A stretch of DNA of 64,000 nucleotides, taken from positions 53,760-117,759 of the forward strand of contig NZ_JFKA01000013.1 of the NCBI RefSeq assembly GCF_002115755.1, in the 5' to 3' direction. The position numbers were made by a program, and so were the translations under genes. The notes under the pieces are model-generated. The model did no database searches. It saw nothing but the letters and a program-made list of their open reading frames with translations, and was not told the DNA's origin. Shown one piece after another: positions 1 to 8,474 of the stretch. The stretch's first letter is position 1. Each line of letters begins with the position of its first letter. The DNA is from Thalassospira mesophila (GTDB lineage Bacteria > Pseudomonadota > Alphaproteobacteria > Rhodospirillales > Thalassospiraceae).

Positions 1-643
1 TTTTGGCCTGACCGTCACCTCGTGGATCATGGCGGGCCTGTTGATTGCCGCCCTGCTTGTGCAAGTCAGCAAGAAAAAATACGAACCATGGATTTACTGG
101 TTAACCGTCATCCTGATCAGCATTGTCGGCACCCTGATCACGGACAATCTGGTCGACAATATGGGCATCAGCCTTGAGGTTACCACCGTCGCGTTCAGCA
201 TCGCCCTGGCGATAACATTTATCGCGTGGTTCTGCGCGGAACGCACCCTGTCGATCCATTCGATTTATACAACACGCCGTGAAATATTTTACTGGTTAAC
301 CATCCTGTTCACCTTTGCGCTGGGCACAGCAGGCGGCGATCTTGCATCCGAGGGGCTTAACTGGGGTTACGCCCAATCGGCCCTGATTTTTGGCGGGCTG
401 ATCGCCCTGACAACACTGGCTTTTTACTTTTTGCGCCTTAATGCCGTACTGGCCTTCTGGATTGCCTATATTCTGACACGCCCGCTTGGCGCGTCCCTTG
501 GCGATCTGATGTCTCAGCCCCCCAGCGAAGGTGGGCTTGGCCTTGGCACATTTGAAATCAATGCGGTTTTCTTTGCCGTCATCATCGCACTGGTCGCGTT
601 TTTGACCGTTACCCGCAAAGACCAGCTTCCCGTCACCGATTAA
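1..643 (+). CDS. Multi-pass membrane protein, COG4705/DUF347-like (5' partial)
   Basis: The reading frame is open to the left edge, so the N-terminus is missing; the first in-frame ATG is at 29. The visible ~213 residues hold about six to seven hydrophobic segments joined by short loops. Repeated units carry acidic GGDLASE and GASLGDLMSQPP loops, which is the internal-repeat pattern of COG4705/DUF347 membrane proteins of unknown role. The protein ends DQLPVTD and is followed by a hairpin terminator at 674-713. The family call rests on the repeated Gly-Asp loops and is fairly safe. No substrate can be named. Confidence 0.7.
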   Translation, partial: FGLTVTSWIMAGLLIAALLVQVSKKKYEPWIYWLTVILISIVGTLITDNLVDNMGISLEVTTVAFSIALAITFIAWFCAERTLSIHSIYTTRREIFYWLTILFTFALGTAGGDLASEGLNWGYAQSALIFGGLIALTTLAFYFLRLNAVLAFWIAYILTRPLGASLGDLMSQPPSEGGLGLGTFEINAVFFAVIIALVAFLTVTRKDQLPVTD

Positions 644-673
644 ACAAACACAGTTTAAAACCCCGCCCAACAG

Positions 674-713
674 AAAAGAACGTGAAATGCATATGGCGTT
701 CCACGTTCTTTTT
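674..713. terminator. Bidirectional intrinsic terminator
   Basis: The 11-bp arms AAAAGAACGTG (674-684) and CACGTTCTTTT (702-712) are exact inverted complements around a 17-base loop. They are flanked by A and T runs. The hairpin lies between the convergent membrane-protein gene and the P19-type gene and can serve both. Confidence 0.75.
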
Positions 714-732
714 CAGTCGCGATGCGGGCCGG

Positions 733-1299
733 TTAATACCCCCCTTTTTTGCCTGCACCGGCAAAAATAAACGTCCCGTCATAATCAAACGGCTGCCACC
801 ACGGGGCGACGCCGGTTTCCTTGTCCACATGGTGCATGAAATGGCCGCCTTCTGGTGGGTTAATGTGAAATGTTACATGATATTCACCCGGGCCATCGAG
901 TTTAACGTTGGCACCATAATGCGGCCCGTCCGAGGCCACCATCGCCATTAGTTTGCCGGCCTGGTGCCAATCACTGCCGGTTCGCTCAAGCTGATAATCA
1001 ACATCAAGATACGGGATCCATGCATCTTCGTAAAAACCGTTGGCATTGGTCGGCAGGGCGGCAATATCAGCTTCGAGATGGATATCGGTTTTATCGGCTT
1101 CCTGACCGGGCATTGCCGGTTCCATCACCACCGGCTGCAGGAATACACCCAATATATGCATGCCGTTTTTGTTCAGCAATTCACCAGCCGGTTGCTCGCC
1201 CGCCGAAGCTGACACGATAAAGCCAAAAGTGCCCGCCAGCATCACGGCAGAAGCCACGATAGTGCGTCGCATTCCTGGTAAATTGACAGATTTCATCAT
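733..1299 (-). CDS. P19/FtrA-type periplasmic iron-binding protein
   Basis: This 188-residue secreted protein matches the Tp34/P19/FtrA family, whose members bind metal (Fe, Cu) in the periplasm and feed ferrous-iron uptake systems. A signal peptide runs from about residue 1 to 33 and ends in SASA. The mature part carries the MHILGVFLQPVVMEPAMPG stretch and the HFMHHVD segment that supply His/Met metal ligands. The start at 1299 (or the adjacent ATG at 1296) follows AAGGAG; the frame extends further upstream but without a signal sequence there. It lies 35 bp downstream of the polyferredoxin gene and probably shares its mRNA. The metal specificity is inferred from the family. Confidence 0.85.
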   Translation of the reverse strand: MMKSVNLPGMRRTIVASAVMLAGTFGFIVSASAGEQPAGELLNKNGMHILGVFLQPVVMEPAMPGQEADKTDIHLEADIAALPTNANGFYEDAWIPYLDVDYQLERTGSDWHQAGKLMAMVASDGPHYGANVKLDGPGEYHVTFHINPPEGGHFMHHVDKETGVAPWWQPFDYDGTFIFAGAGKKGGY

Positions 1300-1334
1300 C
1301 AAGTCTCCTTTTACAGTTCGAAAAAATCTGGTGC

Positions 1335-2864
1335 CTAGCCAAACAGGGCCGGGTACCAGGCAGACGCAAGAAACACACTGCCCGCTGCACCACACAACAA
1401 GGGTCCGACACGGGAAGATCCCCGCACGCCAAACGATGCCAGAATGCGGTTGCCCAAATGCAGGCTCCAGCCCGCGCCGCTAACAAACAGCAGTAATTTC
1501 ACGGTTGTAATAAATGCTGGTGAGAGGCCTAAAAGGGCAAGGTTGATAAAAGCCCCGTTGCCAAGCCCCAACACCAGACTAACAAGGCTAACCGGCGCAA
1601 CCTGATAGCCAAGGGCGACAAAACACTGGTGAAATGTGCCTGTGCCACCGGCACGGCGCACCAGCCACGCCGCCACCCCCGTGGTAAATGATAAAACCAG
1701 CGTGCAGATCATGATCCAGCCGGCCATGTACCCGGTAATGGTCAAAAAATCGACCCAGCGAAAAACCTCCCGTTCTTCGGAAAAAACCGCCATCAGCCAT
1801 GAAGGTCCGGGGCTGCCAACCCACAGCCAGCCCCGTTTAATGGCCTCGGTTGCCAGCCACAGGCGAAAATCCTGATAACTGCCAAGCACCAGCCACAAAA
1901 ACCCGCCCAGTGCGACACCAGCACTGATGAACAAAAACAGGACTTCTGCCAAATTACCGTTGTGATGCCGGATGGTTTCCAGTTCGGCACCGGGGCGGCG
2001 CAATTGCACCTCAAGTCCACCCTTGGCATTGGGGCTGACACAACGGAAACATTCAATGCAATGGCGGCTTTCGCTTTTGCGTTTCAAGTCGATCATGGTC
2101 GGGCACGCCGTGGCCTCGGTCCACCGGTCGCCACCTGCGACAAACCGTTTGGGCTTGAAATCAACCGCGCCAAGGCGGGCATAAACCCCTAATAACAACC
2201 CGATCGGGCACGCATGGCGACACCACACCCGTTTTTTGCGGCCAAAAACCAGTCCACACACAAAGGCTGCCAGCATGACACAGCCAAACAGAATGGCCGC
2301 CGATTGCGCATGATCACGCGCACCAAGGGTTTGCGCCCATATTGTGACAAAAACAAAACTGACAATCGGGGCCGCCGGTGATTTAAGCCAGCCGGGAACA
2401 CGCCGCCCAAGCCCACGACCGCTGGCCCATTCAGATGCTGCCCCCATGGGGCAAAACAGGCCGCACCAGCTTCGCCCGGTGACAACAACCGACAACAAAA
2501 CCAGCGGAAACCACGCCCCCCACAGCAAGGAATTGGCGAATAATTGAAAGTTATCAAAAACCCGGCTGTGTTCTAAAGGCGCGGGTAAAAACGGCGGCAC
2601 AAAAATAAGGACGATGAATACGCCAAACATGCCGAGGTGAACCAGGCCAAGATGGCGCCGGTTTTTGCTAAAGAAATTTTCAATCGCACCCGCAAATCGC
2701 TGTGTTCTGGAAATTTTGACGAAATTCAGCGCGTTCATGGCCCACATCACACAGATAATGACAATTATTATCAATAGCGCCGGGCCACCCCGAAATGCCT
2801 TGATCCACGTCAAGAATTCTTCCCACACCGGGCCACAGGAACATCGTGCGAGCATGCGTCCCAC
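1335..2864 (-). CDS. Polyferredoxin-type membrane protein, FtrD-like (4Fe-4S)
   Basis: A ~509-residue membrane protein with about ten hydrophobic segments and two NapH/NosR-type CxxxCP motifs (CGLFCP and CRHACP). A further Cys set, HCIECFRCVSPN, lies near residue 270. Such proteins pass electrons across the membrane. Next to a P19 protein the best analogue is FtrD of the ftrABCD ferrous-iron system. The start is uncertain: a GTG at 2864, an ATG at 2855 and a downstream TTG are all possible, and none has a strong ribosome site. No FTR1 permease or cupredoxin partner lies beside it, so only half of the known system is visible. Confidence 0.75.
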   Translation of the reverse strand: MGRMLARCSCGPVWEEFLTWIKAFRGGPALLIIIVIICVMWAMNALNFVKISRTQRFAGAIENFFSKNRRHLGLVHLGMFGVFIVLIFVPPFLPAPLEHSRVFDNFQLFANSLLWGAWFPLVLLSVVVTGRSWCGLFCPMGAASEWASGRGLGRRVPGWLKSPAAPIVSFVFVTIWAQTLGARDHAQSAAILFGCVMLAAFVCGLVFGRKKRVWCRHACPIGLLLGVYARLGAVDFKPKRFVAGGDRWTEATACPTMIDLKRKSESRHCIECFRCVSPNAKGGLEVQLRRPGAELETIRHHNGNLAEVLFLFISAGVALGGFLWLVLGSYQDFRLWLATEAIKRGWLWVGSPGPSWLMAVFSEEREVFRWVDFLTITGYMAGWIMICTLVLSFTTGVAAWLVRRAGGTGTFHQCFVALGYQVAPVSLVSLVLGLGNGAFINLALLGLSPAFITTVKLLLFVSGAGWSLHLGNRILASFGVRGSSRVGPLLCGAAGSVFLASAWYPALFG

Positions 2865-3021
2865 GCGCTACACAACAGCCATTACCCGTGAGAAGGCGGC
2901 GAGACACGGCACAGCAACCACCATACATTTTTGTATTTACCGCGAAATCTGGCGGAAAAGCGGGTGCCGTAATGTCGCATCTGACAAACGGGCATCGGGC
3001 CCGTCAACCACGGAGGATTTC

Positions 3022-3417
3022 ATGAAAAAGATCACACTTATTGCGCTGACCACCCTGACCGCCGGGCTCGGTTTTGTCGCCGTAACCCCGGCGATGGCGT
3101 CTTCATCGCAAACCAATGATGACGCTGCCGAAGTTTCGGCCTTAACCCACGCCAAACTGTCGGCACAAGACGCCATTGCCATTGCGATCAAAGCAATGCC
3201 GGGCAAGGTCGCCGAATTACAGCTCCGCGTTAATGACAACCGCGCGCGTTATATGGTTACCATTCTTGATGCCGACGGCGTCGAACATGAAATGCTGGTA
3301 GATGCGAATAAAGGGGACATCATCAAACAATCTAACGGTGATGAAGAAGCGGACGGCGAAACCAATGACGACGACGGTGACGGCGACAGTTTGAATGACA
3401 CACCGAAAAACAATTAA
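3022..3417 (+). CDS. Secreted PepSY-domain protein with acidic tail
   Basis: A 131-residue protein starting after GGAGG at 3012-3016. It has a signal peptide (MKKITLIALTTL to about ATPAMA). A single PepSY-like domain covers about residues 45-110: LSAQDAIAIAIKAMPGKV, then a strand pair ending EMLVDANKGDIIK. The C-terminal ~25 residues are almost all Asp, Glu, Asn and Gly. PepSY proteins are found in the periplasm near iron and metal-reductase systems and near peptidases. The divergent neighbours are the P19/polyferredoxin pair, so a role at the same metal is possible but unproven. The acidic tail could bind cations. Confidence 0.75.
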   Translation: MKKITLIALTTLTAGLGFVAVTPAMASSSQTNDDAAEVSALTHAKLSAQDAIAIAIKAMPGKVAELQLRVNDNRARYMVTILDADGVEHEMLVDANKGDIIKQSNGDEEADGETNDDDGDGDSLNDTPKNN

Positions 3418-3424
3418 CGCTGTG

Positions 3425-3450
3425 CGCCCCTTTTTGTACAAAAAGGGGCG
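3425..3450. terminator. 26-bp perfect palindrome, likely terminator
   Basis: CGCCCCTTTTTG and its exact complement meet at GTAC (3436-3439) with no mismatch. It lies 8 bp after the PepSY stop codon. The T tract after it is weak, so it may act as an RNA-stabilising hairpin rather than a full terminator. Confidence 0.6.
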
Positions 3451-3611
3451 TTCCCCCTCTGATCATTATACCAATTATAAAACACAAATGCTCCGCCCCC
3501 GCTATGGCAATAGCAGCGGAGAAAAGACCGGACAAACCCGGTTTGTTATGCATCAACGGGAATGAAGACGAAACACCGACAGGACATGTAACTTCAGTTA
3601 CAGTGCCAGGC

Positions 3612-4502
3612 TTACAAGCTGGCCCCAAGAATTTGCTGCTCGATATAATCAGCACCTTCTTCGCCTTTAAGGCTTCTTCGCCACAGCCGGTTGGTCATTT
3701 CGGTATAAAGTTCGATGGCTTCGGGCGCGGCACTTACAGTTGCCACCCCCAACCGGATATTGGCAAACGTTCCCAGCCGAAACGGGCTTACCACAACACG
3801 GGTTTGGGTACCCTGTTTGAACAATTGAAACGTGGCACCGGGCATTGAATCAACAATCACACCAACCTGCGTGCCGATTGGCTGATCGCGCAAAATTCTG
3901 GCGATATTTTCAATTTCCCGACGGGCGACATCGCGGCGAAATTCCTGATCGGCGCGAGAAGGCTCGAACGTGCCGACAAATCCTGTCCGCATGAATTGCG
4001 CCAGCTCTGCCGCACAGACCAGACTGACAGTATTGGGCATACGCTCGCGGAAATTTTTTTTGCGCTGTGACAGTATTTTCAAAAGCGTATCGATATCTCG
4101 CAGGGCGGCTGCCCTGTCGGATGCATCATCGGGAATGCTTTCGGCCAGAACCGTAGGCAGTAATTCGTCAAAGCTGCCGGTTGTCAGTAAATAGGATACC
4201 GGGTCAAACAACATGCTGATGTGATCAGCGTTTTCCTCAAGCTGGCGCATACGCTCGAAAAAACTGACGGCAGAGCCGATATATTCAACACCAACACCCA
4301 GCAAATTGGGCAAAGAAACCCCCAATCCCTCGGCAATTTTGCCCAAGGTATCAAGTTTTGGCGGATGGCCACCTTCATACCGGTAAATAGCGGCCCGCGA
4401 GACCCCGATGCGCGCAGCGAGTTCTTCGGGCGTCATGCTTTTTCCCATACGGAAAGCCTTGATACGCTGGCCAATATCCCCTGCTTCGATTTCTGCTGTC
4501 AT
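3612..4502 (-). CDS. XRE-family transcriptional regulator
   Basis: A 296-residue protein with an N-terminal Cro/C1 helix-turn-helix at about residues 10-65 (IGQRIKAFRMGKSMTPEEL, then GVSRAAIYRYEGG). The C-terminal domain of ~220 residues is not one I recognise and probably binds the inducer. It is transcribed away from the TRAP/pyrimidine operon. Repeated TTTTGAGAAAATT sites lie in the shared promoter, so it most likely controls that operon and itself. Repression by default with release by a pyrimidine ligand is inference. Confidence 0.85.
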   Translation of the reverse strand: MTAEIEAGDIGQRIKAFRMGKSMTPEELAARIGVSRAAIYRYEGGHPPKLDTLGKIAEGLGVSLPNLLGVGVEYIGSAVSFFERMRQLEENADHISMLFDPVSYLLTTGSFDELLPTVLAESIPDDASDRAAALRDIDTLLKILSQRKKNFRERMPNTVSLVCAAELAQFMRTGFVGTFEPSRADQEFRRDVARREIENIARILRDQPIGTQVGVIVDSMPGATFQLFKQGTQTRVVVSPFRLGTFANIRLGVATVSAAPEAIELYTEMTNRLWRRSLKGEEGADYIEQQILGASL

Positions 4503-4583
4503 TTATCTGTGGCCGCACTTGTTTCCGCATTGCCGATCAGCATTACTATAGCGCAAAATTTGCAAAAGTCTCAATTTTTAAGA

Positions 4584-4616
4584 TTTTGAGAAAATTTTCT
4601 CGTTTTTGAGAAAATT
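4584..4616. promoter_or_regulatory. Operator repeats in the divergent XRE/TRAP promoter
   Basis: TTTTGAGAAAATT occurs at 4584-4596 and again at 4604-4616, exactly 20 bp apart (two helical turns). The first copy is part of a perfect palindrome, GAGAAAATTTTCTC, at 4588-4601. A looser opposite half-site lies at 4569-4579. A candidate -35 TTGAGA (4606-4611) and -10 GATAAA (4629-4634) with 17-bp spacing would place the second repeat on the operon's -35. Binding by the adjacent XRE protein is inference. Confidence 0.6.
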
Positions 4617-4686
4617 ATTGACTTATGCGATAAAGCCGCAAAGATGGTCCTTTACGATTAATAGTCACTTCATCAGGGGGCAAATA

Positions 4687-5709
4687 ATGAAATTTACCGC
4701 AACATCCAAAATCCTCGTTGCAGCACTGTGTATCTCGGGGTTGAGCACAGTATCGGCACAGGCAGCAGAATTCGTCGCCAAAATCGGCCATCTTGAATCC
4801 GCAGCGCAAAGCCGGAACATCTATCTTGAAAAAGTTGCGAAGCTGGTCAATGAACGCACCGATGGCAATGTCGAATTTGATATTTATCCGCAGGGCCAGT
4901 TGGGCAACCAGCGCCAGATGACAGAAGGCACCCAGCTTGGTGTGCTTGAAGCAACGGTTTCACCGGCTGCTTTTTTGGGCGGCTTTAACCCGGCTGTTTC
5001 CGTTCTTGATATTCCCTATCTGATGCCGCAAGACACCAAACAGGCGCAGGCTATTCGCGATAGCGCCTTTGGCAAGGAATTGCTGGCGTCATTTTCGGCC
5101 AAAGGTGTTGTTGCCATTGGCCTGTGGCCGAACGGCTTTAAGGAATTTACTTCCAATAAACCGATCGACACCTGGAAAGAATTCACCGGCCAGAAATTCC
5201 GCGTTATGGATTCAAACATCCTGATCGAACAGTTCAAGGCGATGGATGCTTCGGCGATTTCGCTGTCATTTGGTGAATTGTATTCAGCCCTGCAAATGGG
5301 TGTGGTCGATGGCCAGGAAAATCCGCTCGATACCATCGAACGGATGAAATATTATGAAGTCCAGAAGAACCTTGTGATTTCCGATCACGGTGCCATGGAA
5401 GACGTTATTTTGTTCAACCCGACTTTCTGGAATTCCATGCCGGAAAACTACCGCAAAATTATCGTCGATACCTTCCATGAAGTTATCCCGGACCTGGTCA
5501 AGGACAAGGCCGAACGCGTTGCTGCCGCTCTTGAAACAATCAAGAAAAACGGCATGAATGTACGTGTTGCGACCCCGGAAGAACGCGAAACCCTGCGCGC
5601 CGCCATTTATCCTGAAACCAAAGCCGCCTATATCGAACGCGCAGGCGATGAAGGCAAAAAGCTGGTTGATCTGTACGAACAGGCCTACGCCAAAGTTTCT
5701 GCACAATAA
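4687..5709 (+). CDS. dctP: TRAP transporter solute-binding protein (DctP family)
   Basis: A 340-residue periplasmic receptor with signal peptide MKFTATSKILVAALCISG ending AQAA. The start at 4687 follows AGGGGG; the frame runs upstream but only this Met precedes a signal peptide. The TRAP DctP fold is recognisable: GQLGNQRQMTEGTQLGVLE near residue 75, the FRVMDS strand with its carboxylate-binding Arg, and GVVDGQENPL. It captures an organic anion and hands it to the DctQM membrane unit encoded next. The genes that follow point to orotate, dihydroorotate or carbamoyl-aspartate as ligand; this is inference from context. Confidence 0.9.
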   Translation: MKFTATSKILVAALCISGLSTVSAQAAEFVAKIGHLESAAQSRNIYLEKVAKLVNERTDGNVEFDIYPQGQLGNQRQMTEGTQLGVLEATVSPAAFLGGFNPAVSVLDIPYLMPQDTKQAQAIRDSAFGKELLASFSAKGVVAIGLWPNGFKEFTSNKPIDTWKEFTGQKFRVMDSNILIEQFKAMDASAISLSFGELYSALQMGVVDGQENPLDTIERMKYYEVQKNLVISDHGAMEDVILFNPTFWNSMPENYRKIIVDTFHEVIPDLVKDKAERVAAALETIKKNGMNVRVATPEERETLRAAIYPETKAAYIERAGDEGKKLVDLYEQAYAKVSAQ

Positions 5710-5716
5710 TTCTGTC

Positions 5717-5764
5717 TGGCGGCCCGTCTGAAATTCGGACTGGCCGCCATTTTTCTTTTTTCAT
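5717..5764 (+). terminator. Intrinsic terminator between dctP and dctQ
   Basis: A GC-rich hairpin (TGGCGGCC at 5717-5724, pairing with GGCCGCCA at 5742-5749) is followed by a long T-rich run. It probably stops most transcripts after dctP, so the abundant binding protein is made in excess of the membrane and enzyme genes. Confidence 0.75.
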
Positions 5765-5809
5765 GACCCAAATCAGTCGGCAATTATTCCCTTGCCGAGG
5801 AGAATTTCT

Positions 5810-6337
5810 ATGGCGATGCTCCTGCACATTCTCAGAACCACAGAACGCATCTTTCTGGTGACCATCTTTTTGCTGATGGTTGGTTTGTTTACCCTTGGAG
5901 TGGCCGTGCGTGAGTTTTCGCCACAACATGCCAGTGACTTTGCCTGGATCGAAGAAGTCGTTCAGATGCTTAATCTGTTTCTGGTTTTTTGCGCACTGGG
6001 GCTGGCCCTTGAACGCAAACGCCATGTTGGCGTCACCACATTTCGCGACGCCCTTTCGATTAAAAAACGTAAAATCGTCTTTCGCCTGATCGATAGTATT
6101 GGCCTTCTTTTTTCAATTTATCTTGTCACCCTTGGCGTTCAGATGGTCCAATTCGTACTGGCATCGGGTCAGCGCAGTGCAACCCTGAACATCCCCATGG
6201 GTTGGATTTATATTGCCCCGACCATTGGCTTTGCCCTGTTAGCCTTGCGCTATGCCCTTAGTCTGGCCGGGGTTATTGACCGCTTTTCACCCGACCCGGC
6301 ATCGGCCGAGCATGCATACGAAGAAGGGGCAGCATAA
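5810..6337 (+). CDS. dctQ: TRAP transporter small membrane subunit (DctQ family)
   Basis: A 175-residue protein with four hydrophobic segments and the DctQ pattern, including a charged FAWIEEVVQMLNLFLVF segment and the ERKRHVGVTTF loop. The start at 5810 follows GAGGAGAA; an upstream TTG at 5792 lacks support. The small subunit joins the large DctM channel in the inner membrane. Its stop codon overlaps the dctM start by one base, so the two are translationally coupled. Confidence 0.88.
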   Translation: MAMLLHILRTTERIFLVTIFLLMVGLFTLGVAVREFSPQHASDFAWIEEVVQMLNLFLVFCALGLALERKRHVGVTTFRDALSIKKRKIVFRLIDSIGLLFSIYLVTLGVQMVQFVLASGQRSATLNIPMGWIYIAPTIGFALLALRYALSLAGVIDRFSPDPASAEHAYEEGAA

Positions 6338-7617
6338 TGTTGTTTGTAATCATTGGCGCCACCCTTGCCTTGATGCTGCTGGGTTTTGAAATGCTGCTGG
6401 TCCTGGGCATTCCCACACTGGCGATCAAGGAAGTGTTCTTTCACCGCCTGCCCGACGTGGTTTTTGTACAAAAATTGCTGGGCGGGATCGACCATTCAAC
6501 CCTGCTGGCAATTCCGTTTTTTCTGTTTGCAGCCCAGTTAATGGCATCGGGCCAGATTACCCGACGCCTGATGGATCTGGTGCGGACCTTTGTAGGCCAC
6601 ACAAGGGGTGGCATTGGTCATACGGCCATTGGCGGGTCGATGGCCTTTGGCTCTGTTTCGGGTTCGGCCCCGGCCACGGTGGCGGCCCTTGGCGGCATGG
6701 TTTATCCCGAATTGCGCAAAAGCGGTTATTCCGAAAAATTCAGCCTTGGTCTGATTGTCTCAAGTGCTGAAACCGCCCTTTTGATCCCGCCTTCCATCAC
6801 TTTTATCGTTTATGGCTGGATGACGGGCACCTCGGTTGCCAAACTTTTTGCCGGTGGACTTGCGATTGGCGTTGTTCTGGCCCTGACCTTTGCCGTGCTG
6901 GTCATGGTCCATGCCTCGCGCCAGAAGGTTACTGCCGCCCCGCGCGTGCCGTGGCCGCAGCGCCTTGATGCCTTGCGCGCTGCTGGCTGGGCATTGGGCA
7001 TGCCCGCTATTATTCTGGGCGGCATCTATTCCGGGGTTTTCACCCCGACCGAGGCCGCAGCCGTCAGCGTGGTTTATGCCATCTTTGTTGAAGGCATTGT
7101 ATACCGCGAACTGACCTTCACCCGTCTGGTCGATATTTGTGAAGCCAGTGCCATTTCAACAGCCGTAATCTTTGCACTGCTTGCCTTTGGCGGGGTGTTG
7201 TCGTTTTTTGTCACGCTGGCACAGGTTCCCACGGCCATTTCCGGTTTTCTGGCCGCCATTCATGCCGGACCGGTGCTATTTTTGCTGATCCTGAACGTCT
7301 GCTTTCTTATTGCGGGCATGTTCATTGATCCCAATTCGGCATTACTTATTTTGGTGCCGCCGTTATTTCCGGTTGCCACCAGCCTTGGCATTGACCCGGT
7401 TCATCTGGGCATGATCGTCACCCTTAATATCAGTCTGGGTATGATCACCCCGCCGTTCGGGCTGGACCTGTTTGTGGCATCGTCAACGCTAAACAAACCG
7501 GTCACCCGCATTATCGCCGGGGTCTGGCCGTTTGTTGTCGCCAATCTGATCGCGCTGACAATTGTGACCTATGTGCCGCAAATATCACTTTTCATTCCCC
7601 ACCTGCTGTTTAGGTAA
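6337..7617 (+). CDS. dctM: TRAP transporter large permease (DctM family)
   Basis: A 426-residue, about 12-segment membrane protein of the expected DctM length. Family features are the GSMAFGSVSGSAPATVAALG motif, the GVFTPTEAAAVSVVYA motif and the ITPPFGLDLFV motif near the C-terminus. It forms the Na+-driven transport path used with DctP and DctQ. It overlaps dctQ by one base and is followed 11 bp later by pyrK. Confidence 0.92.
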   Translation: MLFVIIGATLALMLLGFEMLLVLGIPTLAIKEVFFHRLPDVVFVQKLLGGIDHSTLLAIPFFLFAAQLMASGQITRRLMDLVRTFVGHTRGGIGHTAIGGSMAFGSVSGSAPATVAALGGMVYPELRKSGYSEKFSLGLIVSSAETALLIPPSITFIVYGWMTGTSVAKLFAGGLAIGVVLALTFAVLVMVHASRQKVTAAPRVPWPQRLDALRAAGWALGMPAIILGGIYSGVFTPTEAAAVSVVYAIFVEGIVYRELTFTRLVDICEASAISTAVIFALLAFGGVLSFFVTLAQVPTAISGFLAAIHAGPVLFLLILNVCFLIAGMFIDPNSALLILVPPLFPVATSLGIDPVHLGMIVTLNISLGMITPPFGLDLFVASSTLNKPVTRIIAGVWPFVVANLIALTIVTYVPQISLFIPHLLFR

Positions 7618-7628
7618 GGAAACGTCCC

Positions 7629-8474
7629 ATGACTGTCGCTGTTGTTGATGTCACGCCGGGGATTGTTCCGGCGAACGAACAGGTGTTCGAAACCGAATGC
7701 CAAGTCATAAGCAATTCTCCTGTCAATAATGACTACCGATTGCTTGTACTTGCCGCCCCGGCGGAAATTCTGAACTGCACGCCGGGCCAGTTTTTTCACC
7801 TGCAATGCCCGGTGCGCGAAGGTTTGCAACCCTATTTGCGCCGCCCGATGAGCATCTATGGCTATTTCCCCGAAAAGGGCGAGCTGCAGTTTCTTTATAA
7901 AATTGCCGGTACAGGTACCGCTGCCCTTGCCACCCTGGCACCGGGCGAACCGCTAAACGTTGTCGGCCCGCTTGGCCAGGGCTTTGATATTCGCGATGAC
8001 TGGCAAAACCTGTTATTGCTGGCGCGCGGTGTTGGCCTCGCTACGCTTGCGCCTTTGGCCCTTGAAGCCCACAAACGCGGCAAGACCCTTACGGCTATTT
8101 GCAGTGCCCGCTCGCCCGAAATGCTGATGTCGATCGACTATTTTCGTGATCTGGGTGCCAATATCATTACCGTTACCGACAGCGAAGAAACATCCGGTCT
8201 TGAAAATCTGGAAAAGCTGATTGAAGGGCTGATCGCCACAAACGGCATTGATGCATTTTATACCTGTGGCTCCAACCGGTTGCTGAAATTGCTGCAAACA
8301 CTGGGCGCGCGCCATAATATCTCCGGCCAAATTGCGCTTGAACAGCAAATGGCCTGTGGCCTTGGGATGTGCCAGTGCTGTGTCAGATCGTTTCAGTCGC
8401 CAACCGGCATTGTTCATAAACGGGTTTGCAAAGAAGGGCCGGTATTTGACCTGCAGGAGGCCATGGGATGGTAG
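7629..8474 (+). CDS. pyrK: Dihydroorotate dehydrogenase electron-transfer subunit (PyrK-like)
   Basis: A 281-residue FAD/NAD(P)-binding protein of the ferredoxin-reductase fold. The FAD motif is RRPMSIYG. A nucleotide site follows (LLLARGVGLATLAPLA), then FYTCGSN. The C-terminus has the PyrK [2Fe-2S] set CGLGMCQCC with a fourth Cys in RVCKEGP. In class 1B enzymes it links NAD(H) to the flavin of PyrD, so the pair can run in either direction and could reduce orotate. It overlaps pyrD by 7 bp, which supports a complex. A residual chance is another NAD-linked flavoprotein, but the Cys pattern fits PyrK. Confidence 0.87.
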   Translation: MTVAVVDVTPGIVPANEQVFETECQVISNSPVNNDYRLLVLAAPAEILNCTPGQFFHLQCPVREGLQPYLRRPMSIYGYFPEKGELQFLYKIAGTGTAALATLAPGEPLNVVGPLGQGFDIRDDWQNLLLLARGVGLATLAPLALEAHKRGKTLTAICSARSPEMLMSIDYFRDLGANIITVTDSEETSGLENLEKLIEGLIATNGIDAFYTCGSNRLLKLLQTLGARHNISGQIALEQQMACGLGMCQCCVRSFQSPTGIVHKRVCKEGPVFDLQEAMGW

